From Onchidella celtica (lineage: Eukaryota > Mollusca > Gastropoda > Systellommatophora > Onchidiidae): a stretch of 64,000 bases of DNA. This document shows positions 1-10,689 of the stretch, piece after piece; the first letter of the stretch is position 1, and every line of letters begins with the position of its first letter. The stretch is from the NCBI GenBank assembly GCA_963931925.1, contig OZ007583.1, forward strand, positions 16,934,548 to 16,998,547. Reading direction: 5' to 3'. The notes under the pieces were generated by a model that did not search any database, was not told the origin of the DNA, and was given only the letters and a program-made list of their open reading frames with translations. Made by a program: the position numbers and the translations under genes.

Positions 1-1138
1 TCTAATCGTGTAACTGATTTCTGTGGCGGAATTTTGTCGTGCTCTAGTCGTGCGTATCTCTAACTGCATAAGTGCCCGACAATACTTTGTGTGATAACCG
101 TGTAACAGGATTAACCGGCTTAAAGACCTGCATTTTTAAAAAAAATATTTATTACGACAGAAAAACACATTTTGTTTGATTAATACGACCAAAAAGATAT
201 AGTCCTGTATAAAAAAAACTTGCAGAAAGATGTTTTTTTTCGTCTCCTGAAAAACAATCCCAAAACCAGTTACACGGATAGAGTACAACACCATCGATAT
301 GCTGTACACTAACTTGTCCAATCAAGGTGGTTGAGGGCATGTTTTTTTGTTTTTTCTTTTTGGGAAAATTGAAGAGGGGCATGGGACAAAAAAGGTTGAG
401 AAATACTGATCCAAGGGACAAAAGTTAAAACCTTTTCACATCACACAGCTCAGACACTTCATCTTCCCTCTGAACACTCTTATTTCATAGTAATTATTCC
501 CTAAAAACGCACAATTTTGGGGTAAGTTTGAAAATGAGAAAGAAAAAAAAAAATCTCCCAACAAATCTACAATGTCAGGAGTTTCAAGTTGTAGAAGACA
601 GGCATGTAAAATATTTTGTACCCAAAACTTACGTTGTAAATTATGTAATGTGAAACTTTGCAAACTCAGAGTTTGAGCACTGTTGCAGAAAAAGCTGGTC
701 AAAGAATCCATCAATTGTAGAGTGCAGCATCTTAATCAGTTATTAAGTGGGACACTTGGGCATTGAATGCAGTGATGTGAAAAAATTAATTCAGAAACCA
801 GATATTGTAACTACACCTTGTCACTGTGTTATTTATGTGCGTAAAATGTGCAAAGATCAATTTCAAGATGAAATGACCCTTTTCATCCCGCCATTGTGGT
901 CAAGAAAGCAGAAGACGGAAATCTATAGAGGCAAATGAAATGTATACAATAAATGGTCATTAGTTGAGAATGGTGCCCCCATGTATACATGGTTTGATCT
1001 GTCCATAAAAAACAAAATTAGTCAAAAAAGAAATTCATTCAAAAATGTGAAGAGGAATTTTACCTGTCAGATCAGCTTAGATTCACTTCTTTGTCAAAAG
1101 AATTGAAATTAAATGATGAATGACTTTGTGTTTGTACT
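1..1138. other. Intergenic or intronic AT-rich stretch, no gene seen
   Basis: No convincing exon is visible on either strand. The open frames here are short, rich in Phe/Lys/Asn runs from A/T tracts and have no recognisable domain. The first 120 bases are less AT-rich and could be the end of a repeat, but nothing defines it. Confidence 0.5.
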
Positions 1139-1555
1139 GTAAGTAGAGAGGTTGTGAGAAGTGTAAGTAGGTTGTGAGAACTGTAAGTAGAGAGGTTGTG
1201 AGAAGTGTAAGTAGAGAGGTTGTGAGAAATGTAAGAAGAGAGGCTGTGAGAAGTGTAAGTAGAGAGGTTGTGAGAAGTGCAAGTAGAGAGGTTGTGAGAA
1301 GTGTAAGTAAGAGGATGTGAGAAATGTAAGTAGAGAGGTTGTGAGAAGTGTAAGTAGAGAGGTTGTGAGAAGTGTAAGTAGAGATGTTGTGAGAAGTGCA
1401 AGTAGAGAGGTTGTGAGAAGTGTAAGTAAGAGGATGTGAGAAATGTAAGTAGAGAGGTTGTGAGAAGTGTAATTAGAGAGGTTGTGAGAAGTGTAAGTAG
1501 AGAGGTTGTGAGAAGTGTAAGTAGAGAGGTTACTCAAGTGAGAACTGCAAGTAGA
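1139..1555. repeat. 24-bp minisatellite
   Basis: Tandem copies of a 24-bp unit built on GTAAGTAGAGAGGTTGTGAG, about 16-17 copies, several one or a few bases shorter (GTAAGTAAGAGGATGTGAGA variants). Because 24 is a multiple of 3, open frames run through it on both strands. They are a product of the repeat and not genes. Each unit contains a GTAAGT, the consensus splice-donor hexamer. Confidence 0.9.
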
Positions 1556-1774
1556 GAAGGTGAGAATAATGCCAAGTATATAATATGTGTGGATCCACCA
1601 ACCATACCTGAAAATCAAGGATTGTGATAATTCCTATCTAGATTTTAGGCCATCTCCCAGATTCCAGAAAATAGTTCAGCAGTGAGCTAGATACTTAGTG
1701 CCACACTGATTTTATATTTCCAGTTTTGCTGAACAAAAGAAATCAAAATCAAAAATCAAAATACATCATCATCG

Positions 1775-2015
1775 CACTCGAAAACTGTAGTAGTCGGTTT
1801 TGGCTACTTTTCAGCAGATCGTGCAAAAAACAATTTTATTTTAGCACAACTGGTCTAGTTACGATCACTTTTTGAAAGTTCACTATTCCATTATATTTTG
1901 GCCTAGGACTTTATCACCAAGACCATTTGATGAGGCTTTGAATGTGGTTGAATTTATATGAAAATTGATTTTTTGAATGTGTGAGTTACTATAGTCTTCT
2001 GGAATGGTGATGACA
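1775..2015. repeat. Dispersed repeat, copy 1 (pair with 5278-5494)
   Basis: Roughly 220-240 bases align, diverged and in the same orientation, with 5278-5494. Shared blocks include AACTGTAG, TTTTATTT.AGCACAACT, GAAAGTT, GACCATTTGATG-like, TATGAAAATTGATTTTT and GAGTTACTA.AGTCTT. No coding potential or terminal structure is seen, so this is an unclassified interspersed repeat. Confidence 0.65.
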
Positions 2016-2044
2016 TGTACAAACCCCCCAAAAATGCCAGCAAG

Positions 2045-2270
2045 ACACAAACACCCCTTGTTGTAAATATTACTGGAAAGAATTACTATACACAAACACA
2101 CCTTGTTGTAACTGGGAAGAATTACTACTATACACAAATACTCCTTGTTGTAAATATTACTGGAAAGAATTACTATACACAAACACCCCTTAATGTGAAT
2201 ATTACTAGAAAGGATTACTATACACAAACACCCCTTGTTGTAAATATTACTGGAAAGAATTACTATACAA
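2045..2270. repeat. 45-bp minisatellite, five copies
   Basis: Five tandem copies of a 45-bp unit beginning ACACAAACACCCCTTGTTGT and ending GGAAAGAATTACTAT. Copy 2 is 3 bp shorter. The unit is a multiple of three, so the + strand frame stays open for about 95 codons (VNITGKNYYTQTPLV-like repeats). I treat this as repeat-driven, since it has no splice context and no domain. Confidence 0.9.
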
Positions 2271-2592
2271 AGTTGACTGATTTCAAAAACATTAAAGGTG
2301 AGTAAATTATGTTCAATATCTTTTTGTTGATCCTGACTTCTCAAATAAGATCCTGCATTTTTGCTCTTAATATCCCTGATTTTGGTGTTGAGGAAGTTGG
2401 CAGGTCTGATCACTTTGTCACAAAATATTGTAACTGATGGTTCTTAGCATCATCGAATCAGAGTAACAAGGTTTACATCACACCTGGGTCAAGAGTATGT
2501 ATAATTCTTGTTTCCATTAGCGTATTCAAAGAAATAACTACAAAAAGATGAAGTTTCATGCCATATATATTTTTTTTACTGTCTTTCTGCAG

Positions 2593-2727
2593 GAAGATCC
2601 TGATACAGTTGTAAACATGCTAAATTTGTTGGGAGTAGATGCTTACCGTGGAGCTACCCAACTCAACATTATTGATCCAAAAGGAGAGGAGGAGAAGAAA
2701 TTAATATTTGATCCCACTGGCGTTGAT
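2593..2727 (+). CDS. Internal exon, tentative DegT-like PLP aminotransferase
   Basis: The 45-codon exon is bounded by a good acceptor (TTTCTGCAG) and donor (GTAAGA) and starts and ends in phase 0. The peptide runs from EDPDTVVNMLNLLGVDAYRG through GATQLN to a basic/acidic loop and DPTGVD. The G-[IV]-DAYRGATQL style resembles the C-terminal half of DegT/DnrJ-type PLP-dependent aminotransferases, recalled from family knowledge and not searched. It joins in phase with the exon at 3546. The earlier exons, with the PLP lysine, are not in the window, so enzyme activity cannot be judged. Confidence 0.55.
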
Positions 2728-3021
2728 GTAAGATATCATCACTGTGCAGGAAAACTTGTATGTCAAATTTTCAAAAAAAATTGAAAAACTGATTATGTTA
2801 ATTGTTATAGTTTTTTACCTGGCCGATCTAACTAGCTACGTCCTGTTTTTAGGAATCAGTCTGGAATAAGTACATGTAGTTCATCTGGAAAAAAACAACA
2901 ACAGGAATTTGTTTCTCCTGAAACAAAAGCAAATTCAAAATTAGGCAATAGTCTTGCTAATTCCGCAAGGTTTTGTATGAAATATGAGTATTATATGCAA
3001 AATTTTAAATAAATCCAACAG

Positions 3022-3132
3022 ACAGTTTTTGAGAACATTGGTGTTGATCCTGCTCATTCTAGGGAAGAGGCACAACAGATCATGGGAGAAGACACTACAG
3101 TGTCATTGTCCAATGCTAATGGCATATTATAA
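3022..3132 (+). CDS. Possible alternative terminal exon of the same gene
   Basis: After the acceptor CCAACAG a phase-0 frame reads TVFENIGVDPAHSREEAQQI and on to NANGIL, then stops (TAA at 3130). It has normal amino-acid composition and matching phase to the exon at 2593, but no donor is seen. The stop lies at the left edge of a dispersed repeat (3116-3366), so the end of this exon may have been created or overwritten by repeat insertion. It may be an alternative last exon, a decayed exon, or chance. Confidence 0.35.
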   Translation, partial: TVFENIGVDPAHSREEAQQIMGEDTTVSLSNANGIL

Positions 3133-3366
3133 GTCATTTTTGCCTTTTTAGAGATCTTAAGAAAAAAATTGTTTCTGTTCCTGTCATTTGGTGACTTATA
3201 CCATTATGATTGTATTGGATTATTACATTTTCCTATTGGCGCATTTTTTTTTTCTTATTCATATCTGACAGCATTCAGAAATGCAAAGAACTGTACTGTC
3301 AGTTGCCTTTTGGCATGCATGAGTCTGGCTTACCATTATTGTAGAGCAGTGAGGATATGGATTATA
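3116..3366. repeat. Dispersed repeat, copy 1 (pair with 4612-4866)
   Basis: About 250 bases align in the same orientation with 4612-4866. Shared blocks include GTCATTT, TGACTTAT.CCATT.TGATT, TATTGGATTA, TTCCTATTGGC.CATTT, ATATCTGA.AGC, AATGCAAAGAAC and CAGTTGCC. It is moderately diverged and unclassified. Confidence 0.7.
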
Positions 3367-3545
3367 CCACATTACCACATAAACAGTAATAAGATAAGTC
3401 ATAAGATATGATAAGATAAGATAGATGAAACTTTATTTATCAAGAGACTGGAAACAGTACTCCCCATCCCCGTCTTCCTTCATCTTCAGTGTTGTAAGAG
3501 GTTTGCATTTTAATTTTTTTTTGTTGTCTTTTTTATATTCTTCAG

Positions 3546-3749
3546 GGCACAGCTGCATTAAACAGTCGCTATCCGTACGAGGCCAAATACCTGATTGATC
3601 ATGTGATTTATCTGCCTGTGAACAAACTGGTGCCATTTCACATCCTTGACCAAATGTTAAAGGCTTGTACTGTGGCCATAGAACTATCTCAACAGCCTGA
3701 AACGCGATCTCTACGGTCAAGATCAAAACTACTTAAATCAAAACTGTGA
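3546..3749 (+). CDS. Terminal exon, tentative DegT-like PLP aminotransferase
   Basis: The 67-codon final exon has acceptor TTCTTCAG, phase 0, and a TGA at 3747. The peptide starts GTAALNSRYPYEAKYLIDHV, continues IYLPVNKLVPFHILDQMLKA and ends in a basic tail (SLRSRSKLLKSKL). The pattern A.YL.DH..YLPV.K.VPF..L..M is typical of the last helix-strand region of large-domain PLP aminotransferases such as DegT, as I recall the family. An AATAAA lies 27 bases after the stop, as expected for a real 3' end. Confidence that it is an exon is higher than confidence in the enzyme name. Confidence 0.6.
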   Translation, partial: GTAALNSRYPYEAKYLIDHVIYLPVNKLVPFHILDQMLKACTVAIELSQQPETRSLRSRSKLLKSKL

Positions 3750-3775
3750 TCAGTTTTTGAATGCATCGTCTCACA

Positions 3776-3781
3776 AATAAA
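3776..3781 (+). promoter_or_regulatory. Polyadenylation signal AATAAA
   Basis: Canonical AATAAA begins 27 bases after the TGA of the exon ending at 3749, on the same strand. It supports that stop as the true gene end. Confidence 0.5.
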
Positions 3782-4611
3782 CCAGAGTGTAAAAGGGATA
3801 GCCAGTCAATTCTGACGTCATATTGAATCATATTGTTGTATGGTGTCATGTTTAGGATCACTACAAAAGAAATAGTTTCAAAAAGGTTTTAAACCAAACT
3901 ATTTGATAAGATATTAACCCTTGGCATGTACAATGGGAGAGTGTAGAGAAACCCATTGAAGTTTTAGCCATGGCAACATTTATGCATAGGCAAAAGTAGT
4001 GCATTTACAACATGCTTGCAGGGCAGATGGTTGCAGTGTTTCTTCCACGGTCAGTGGGCAGACATCCTGAATGAATGAAAAGATGTGCAAATGCTGCATC
4101 CACATGAAACACTGGCAGTTTCTCAACAACACCGTGCGTGGCAATTGTCAATATGCTATATTATCTATATTATATTTGGTTTCATACATTTCTGAAACTG
4201 TCCGTTTCTTTAGTAGAAAGCCTGTATTTTCTCTGAAAAAAGAAGGGAATGAAAGATGAGAATAATGATTTTTTTTTTAACCCAACACTGCATAACCTAC
4301 TTCACAAGTCCACCCTCTTTCTTCATAAGCAAAGGGGCACTACTCTGACTTTGAAAATATTTACTTTTTAAAAAAGTAAAATACTGAAAATGTGAATTTT
4401 TTTTTTCTTTTCTACATCACTGTCACCATGTTTATATAAGTCTGTATCTTTTAAAGTCCGAGTGACATCACTTATCTTCCGCCATTTCTGATGATTGTAA
4501 GAGTGCTCAAAATGTTATTTTTACAAACACAAACTTTAAAAGTTGTCAAAGGAAGCTGGTGGAGTTTTTCTGCCTTCAAATTAACGTCGAAGTCATATAT
4601 CGTCATGGCCC

Positions 4612-4866
4612 TACGCTAATAGCATAAGCCATTTTTGACACTTTTGAGATATTAAACAAAATTTGTTTTTTTCCCGTCATTTGATGACTTATGCCATTGT
4701 GATTCTATTGGATTACATGTATTACATTTTTCCTATTGGCACATTTCTTTTTTTATAATAATATCTGATAGCCCTCGTGCTTAGGAATGCAAAGAACCAT
4801 CAGTTGCCCTTTATTTGGCATAAGTCTGACATGCCATTATCTTGGAGTAGTGACGATATTATATTG
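4612..4866. repeat. Dispersed repeat, copy 2 (pair with 3116-3366)
   Basis: Diverged direct copy of the sequence at 3116-3366, with the same block order from GCTAAT.GCATA through TATTGGATTA and ATATCTGATAGC to CCATTAT.TTG.AG.AGTGA.GATAT. Confidence 0.7.
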
Positions 4867-5277
4867 AGCTATTTCTAATATTGAGAAACAAAGTGGCCAG
4901 AAATGCTTGAAAACACAAAGTCAAACATGGCATGCGAGGCAAGACACCCCCACACACACACACACACACTTTTTATCACGCTTCCCATGACATTAGGCAG
5001 TATTAGGTTATATAAGAAAACTGTTTCAACTGTTTTCTTCTTGAAGTAAACTACAGCATTCTCAGTCATAAGTAAAGTATTAACATGACGCAGCAAGGTT
5101 TAAAGAAAGTAACAGTACATTTTCATGGTCAAATTTCTAGTCTCAGGTGACACCAAGTTTATTCACAAATGTGACTGAATAATCCATCTACATAATGAGA
5201 GGTCTTGACCCTTAGGAATAGGCTAGGGGCTTCACAAATCTGATGGTGAGAAATGTTCATCTGCCATTTTGTCACCG

Positions 5278-5494
5278 TTCCCTAAAACTGTAGCAATCAA
5301 TTTTGGTTACTGTACAGGAGAAGCAAAAAACTGTTTTATTTCAGCACAACTTGTTTAGGTACGATGAATTTCTGAAAGTTTTCTATTTGATTATTTTTGG
5401 CTTAGGAAGATCATTTGATGCAGCTTTGGATGTAGGTGTCCTATGTATGAAAATTGATTTTTGAGTTACTACAGTCTTAGAGAAAAGTGATGAT
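5278..5494. repeat. Dispersed repeat, copy 2 (pair with 1775-2015)
   Basis: Diverged direct copy of 1775-2015. The best blocks are TTTTATTTCAGCACAACT, TATGAAAATTGATTTTT and GAGTTACTACAGTCTTAGA. Confidence 0.65.
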
Positions 5495-6850
5495 TTATCA
5501 GGGACGGGAATTCTCTGGAAATTTCCTGATGACCGGCTATTTAATTTTTTTTTTATAAGGTGGAATTTGCCACAATTTGCCAATATACTTGTATGTAAGG
5601 GCAGATCTTAAACTTTGTTTGTGTTGTGGTGGCAGTGGAAATGCTGCGTCAAAAGTTCAGGAAATTCTTCTGTCAGTATTTCCCGACCCTAATTTATTCC
5701 TTTTCCCCCTTTAACAGAAAAAGATGCTATTTTTCTGAATTTAACTAGGACATTGCAATTCTTCCCTCTGATAAGGAGGAAAAATTGTTTGTACTCATGT
5801 TGCAGTTTCAGTTTATCTGTGATAAAGAGTATTAAAGATTTTGACATATTGTAAAGTGGTCGGATTGTTTAAATTTGCCAGGTTTACCACGTATTTATAT
5901 ACAAATTAGCCAAAGGTGTTTAGGCTCAGTATGGCAATTGTTTGTTGTTTTTTAAATGGAAAACTGAATATTTTCAGGCACATGTTACTTAACTGACTCA
6001 TTGCCATAAGCCGCTCTGAAAGGTTCAGCCAAAAAAAAAATACATGTACTCATTTCAAATAATAAATTCTTTCTTAAGGTAGCCATAATTTGGCATTTTA
6101 CCATCTTTTTTTTAAAGTCCTATACACTGGCATTGCTGGTATCCATATCATTGGTCACCGTTTTTCAAAGAGAGCAGAATGAGACCCTTGCACTTTGACT
6201 TTGAGAGAAACTAGGTGGGGCTGAATCAGTTAGTTCTCATAGATAAGTATTGATTCTTAATAAATTGTAAATTAAAAAGGTGAAACATCTGATGCAGTAA
6301 ATGTTTGTCTGATGCGTGGGTTTGTTTCAGAAGTAAACTGAAGTATTTGTGGTGCCATCTACATTTAGGGCTGTTTGTTTTTCTAACACCAATCTAATAT
6401 ATTCAAATATTGTTGTATATCTGCACAGAATAAGATAATAATTTGTGAAATATATATATTTTTTTTTGTTGTTATTTTGATTATGAACTTTGAACGATGA
6501 TATGCAGCTATTATTTATTGTTATTTTACTTTTTTAATCAAAAATGGGATGTCAACATTGAATTTTATTTTCCTTGTTGCTGCACCTCATTTAATCTCTG
6601 AGCTTTATTTTGTAAACCAAAACAGTTTATGATCTGTCAATTGTGGTGCTTGAACCAGCAAGGTCTTGTTTAAGCCTTGCATTTTTATTTTAACAGTTAA
6701 TTATGCATTAAATTATTTATTTTTTTCAATTTTACCTGCCAGGTTTGTTTTTTCTGTGCAGTTTAAGGTTTGATGTATTTTTGTCATTGATCTGAATTAT
6801 TATACAGTGGTCACACCAGCAAAATCCTGCTCATCATCATACTCAACAGA

Positions 6851-7519
6851 ATGAAATCTAAGGTAGAAGAGGAACTATCAGAATGTCAAGCTGGTTACAG
6901 GACCAACAGAGGAACCGCTGACATGCTCTTCATACTACAAATAATGATTGAACAGATAAGAAGCAATGGAAACGAAGCCTTCATCACGTTCATAGACTAC
7001 AGCAAAGCGTTCGACAGCGTTAGGTACCATCACCTGTTCGATATAATGATTAAGATGGGATTCCCGAAACACCTTGTGACCCTCATCGCTGCACTATACC
7101 AGGAACAAAAGGCAACGATTAGATGGAACAATGAGAACTGTCCATATTTCAACATCGAGAAAGGAGTCAGACAGGGTTGCATACTTTCACCTCATCTTTT
7201 CAATATTTATACTGAGCAGATCATGAGAAACGCAGACATAGAAGATATGGGAATAAAGATCGGAGGCCGAAACATCACAAACCTTCGCTACGCTGATGAC
7301 ACAGCTCTTATGTCAGATAACATCACCAGCATGAAAAGAGTGTTGCACAGAGTGGATGAAGCGGGCAAGACAGCAGGCCTACACCTAAATGCTAAGAAAA
7401 CGAAAGTCATGCATACTGGAACAGGGCACCATGAACACCAGGAGATACTAGTAAACAAAACAGCACTAGAAAAAGTGACTGATTTCAAATACCTAGGATC
7501 ACATAAATCGCAAGATTGA
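6851..7519 (+). pseudogene. LINE reverse transcriptase fragment, frame 1
   Basis: RT palm and finger motifs are clear: FIDYSKAFDSV (motif A), GVRQGCILSPHLFN (motif B) and LRYADDTALMS (motif C with intact YADD). The frame is already open upstream of the first ATG (SKILLIIILNR), as expected for a 5'-truncated copy. It stops at 7517-7519 just after DFKYLGS, and the downstream domain continues in another frame from about 7545, so the copy carries a frameshift. The N-terminal endonuclease is missing. Confidence 0.85.
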
Positions 7520-7552
7520 AGCTGCTCAAAGGACATAAAAACAAGGATAGGA

Positions 7553-8059
7553 ATGGCAAAACACAAAATGGTTCAACTAAACAACATTTGGAAGGCTAGA
7601 GGCACACCAACGGACCTCAAAGTGAACATACTTAAGTGCTTGATCTGGCCAGTCCTACTATATGGTTGTGAAGCCTGGACACTCAAAAAGGCAGACATAA
7701 CAAGATTGGAGGCAGCTGAAATGTGGCTTTACAGAAGGCTACTCAGAATAAGTTGGACAGAAAGGAGAACAAATACAAGCATCTTAGAACAGCTTGGCAC
7801 CACCAGAAGAATAACACCTGAAATAAATAAAAGAAGACTTGCATACATCGGCCACGCTGCCCGAAACAAAAGCACGGCCCTTATGATATCAATCCTTCAA
7901 GGAAAGACAGAAACAAAGAGAAAACAAGGAAGACCACCCATTACATATCACGATAACATCAAGAAAGTCAGCCAGCTGGAAATAAGTGAACTAACTAGGA
8001 AAGCTAAGGACAGGATTGGGTGGAGGAGATTTTGTCGTGACATCCACTGTAGCAGCTAA
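7553..8059 (+). pseudogene. LINE ORF C-terminal part, frame 2
   Basis: Continuation of the same LINE polyprotein after a frameshift. It includes the typical RT-proximal segment LIWPVLLYGCEAWTLKKAD, a basic linker and a C-terminus ending CRDIHCSS. The last 100 or so residues are repeated, essentially identical, on the minus strand at 9631-9937. It belongs to the class of LINE ORFs with LLYG.E.W motifs, as seen in RTE-type elements. Confidence 0.85.
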
Positions 8060-8792
8060 CATCGATGACGATGAAGCCGACAGGTGACCGCCTAACAGCA
8101 CGCTGGCTACCAGCACGATCCTTCTAACAGCATGCTCTTTAAAGAAAACATAATTTTTTCTATATAAAAGATCCCCTCTAACAGCATGCTTATTTAAGTA
8201 CCATTCGCCTAAGAGCACGCTTTTTTTTCATATCAGAGAGATGAAAAATTTTTACAAACGAAGTGTATGACGTACTTGATCACCAGACCGGCAGGCGCTA
8301 TTTGCAATGAACCTGTGAAGGTGCCGCTTCTGTAATCAGTTACTTAGGTAGATCAAGCTGGCATGTGAGGTTGGGGTTGGAGTCAACATAGGGTATGGGA
8401 CCGCCATAATCTCTTGCCAGACAGATATGCACTCTTTACAATGGACACATGGCGGCGGCGCTGCTTTGATCAGTTGCATATGTAGATCAAACTGACTGTT
8501 TGGGTGGGGGGGGGGCGGGAACAACAGAAGGTTTGTGACCGCCCTAATCAGTTGGGCGGATAGGAAAGAACAGAGAAAACATTCGTCGCACTTGATTGGT
8601 TTTTGCATCTGATCGGCTTTTGCATTTGATTGGTCGGATTCTTACCAATTTTGTCATGATTAGGCCTTAATTTACCGCAAGGCATAAGGCCTCAGCCTAC
8701 ATTGATGAGTTTAGGGACACTTTGATTGAGTAACATTTCATTTCACATTTTCACTTTGTAAGCATTGAAGCAAAGCAAAACTTGATAAGATC

Positions 8793-8957
8793 ATGGCATC
8801 CCGTGGAAAATCTATCGAGCTGAAAACAAAATTAGATGTTCTTGCAGAAATTGAGAGAGAAGACAAGATTGGAAAGGTGAACTTCGTTTCCGTTGGAAAA
8901 TGTTTAACCTGGACTGAAGCGCAGTCTCCAGAATTGCTAAAAACCGAGAGAATCTAA
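8793..8957 (+). pseudogene. Decayed Tigger/pogo transposase N-terminus
   Basis: A 54-codon frame starts MASRGKSIELKTKLDVLAEI. This matches the style of the CENP-B/Psq-type helix-turn-helix at the start of Tigger transposases (basic residues, then L..K..IL..IE.G, then KV..). After about 30 residues the helix-turn-helix pattern decays and the frame stops. The DDE catalytic part is absent. Confidence 0.6.
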
Positions 8958-9588
8958 AACAAGAAGCAACATCAGTGCACATGCCTGCATAGTTCCCTCC
9001 CCATACGCCTAACAGCATGTTCGCCTACCAGCACGCTAAATACTGTCTCCCGGGTACTGTGCTGTTAGGCGGTGACCACTGTATTGAATTTTGTGCTAAT
9101 CTAATTTAGCTTTGCAATAACATTTTTTTTGCCCTGAAAAGATTTTAATTGTGTTATCAGAATTTTATTTCTGGACTTGACATTGGCTGGTGTGATGATT
9201 TTTATGCTCTATATTTTTATCTTTCCACACAATTGTGCCATGCTATGTTAAAATATGCACATCTTTTCGTCTCCTTAGAATGACAACATTTTAACTCCTT
9301 TCCGTCAGCTTTTGAAAAATCAATGATTGAAGCTTCATGTACACCTAGCTTTTAGAGGTACAATTTTTTTTTTTTTTTTCAGTAATACAGTAAACAATGG
9401 TTAAACTGAAATCGATGCGACCACGGATTTGTTTTCGGTTTAGAGAGAGTTTTGGTATAGTGATGAGGCTTAAAAAAGGCCAGTTTCAAGAAAGACTGCT
9501 CAAATCACTAATCAAAGAGGACAAATGTAAGTCTTGTGCATAAGCAAAACAGACTCAACATGTCCAGTCTTGCTCTGTGTCATTGGGT

Positions 9589-9947
9589 GAGAATGAGGTT
9601 GTCTGTCTGTCGGCTTCATCGTCATCGATGTTAGCTGCTACAGTGGATGTCACGACAAAATCTCCTCCACCCAATCCTGTCCTTAGCTTTCCTAGTTAGT
9701 TCACTTATTTCCAGCTGGCTGACTTTCTTGATGTTATCGTGATATGTAATGGGTGGTCTTCCTTGTTTTCTCTTTGTTTCTGTCTTTCCTTGAAGGATTG
9801 ATATCATAAGGGCCGTGCTTTTGTTTCGGGCCGCGTGGCCGATGTATGCAAGTCTTCTTTTATTTATTTCAGGTGTTATTCTTCTGGTGGTGCCAAGCTG
9901 TTCTAAGATGCTTGTATTTGTTCTCCTTTCTGTCCAAGAGAATGAGG
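9589..9947 (-). mobile_element. RTE-like LINE 3' end, second copy, with target duplication
   Basis: The body 9599-9937 is the reverse complement of about 325 bases of the first copy (7757-8080) and is nearly identical to it. The ten-base direct repeat GAGAATGAGG flanks it (9589-9598 and 9938-9947). On the minus strand the 3' end carries a short (GACA)n tail. This is a severely 5'-truncated, fairly recent insertion. It encodes the last ~100 residues of the LINE ORF, ending CRDIHCSS. Confidence 0.85.
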
Positions 9948-10689
9948 ATGGGCGATTATTCAAGCCAAGGGACACACAAAGCATGGATGTGTGGGCAAAT
10001 GTGGACTAACTCTCATAATAGAAGAGACATGAGTGTGGACATACAGTACAGAACTGCCCTCCTGCTGATCACCATTAGCGTACATGATGCCATGAAACAT
10101 GCTGTCCACTGTCACTGGTATAGTCTTTCTGTTGTCATGCATTTTACATGAAAGGCCACTCATGATGTGAAAAATCGGGGATTCCTATTTTCCTTCGGTT
10201 TTCGGCTATGTTCATTTTAGCCATTTTCCTTTAACTGTTCTCCAGTGTACTTACAAATTACATACCAAATCCATTGAATTTTTTGACACACAATGAAGAA
10301 GGCCTGTAGAAGTAGTGTGTGGTCTGTAACTCAGTTCAGCCAAAAACTGGACATATAACCTTGTCATTTTAAGGGGACGATTTGTCCATTTCATGTACAA
10401 TTCTGGCAGTATGGCCTTCTTCTTAAAAGTCATTAACCCCTTCACTGGGCTGTGGACATACACCACACATTGTGTTTCCTAAAATCAATAATGTGAGTGC
10501 TCTGTGGACATACACTGCATGTGCTAAAGTCATTGTTCAGCTTATGGAGGGGAGGAACATGTAGCAGTGAAGCTAAGATTAACTGATGTGATATTAATGT
10601 TCATTACCTGCCCCCAAAAGAATACCTGAAATGATCAGAATAATTATAGGTATTCAGAAGTTTCTATTTTTACACGAGACACTATTTAT

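Larger units (their letters stand above)
3790..6804. other. Intergenic, repeat-rich, no gene seen
   Basis: AT-rich DNA with the second copies of two dispersed repeats (4612-4866 and 5278-5494) and a short (CA)n tract near 4950-4968. No exon with convincing splice sites and protein-like composition was found on either strand. Confidence 0.55.
6815..8082 (+). mobile_element. 5'-truncated RTE-like LINE (reverse transcriptase fragment)
   Basis: A non-LTR retrotransposon 3' part inserted into the left terminal repeat of the surrounding Tigger-like element. The flanks GGTCAC (left) and GGTGAC (right) look like a short, slightly mutated target duplication. It ends with GCCGACAG, the start of a (GACA)n tail that is longer in the sister copy at 9599-9937. 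It encodes RT and C-terminal segments in two frames (6851-7519 and 7553-8059). Confidence 0.8.
6805..9081. mobile_element. Tigger/pogo-like DNA transposon, interrupted by a LINE
   Basis: The left end CAGTGGTCAC at 6805 and the right end, which reads CAGTGGTCACCGCCTAACAG on the opposite strand from 9081, form terminal inverted repeats. Both are preceded by TA, the usual target duplication of the Tc1/mariner/pogo group. The left repeat is split by a LINE fragment (6815-8082), after which the terminal sequence resumes (GGTGACCGCCTAACAGCACG). Short motifs of the type TAACAGCA.GCT recur inside both ends. The interior holds only a decayed transposase N-terminus (8793-8957). The element appears dead and non-autonomous. 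Confidence 0.75.

Noticed and set aside
1072..1627. Open frames of 109 and 169 codons (minus) and 63 codons (plus)
   Set aside because: Produced by the 24-bp minisatellite; repeated THFSQPLYL-like peptides only.
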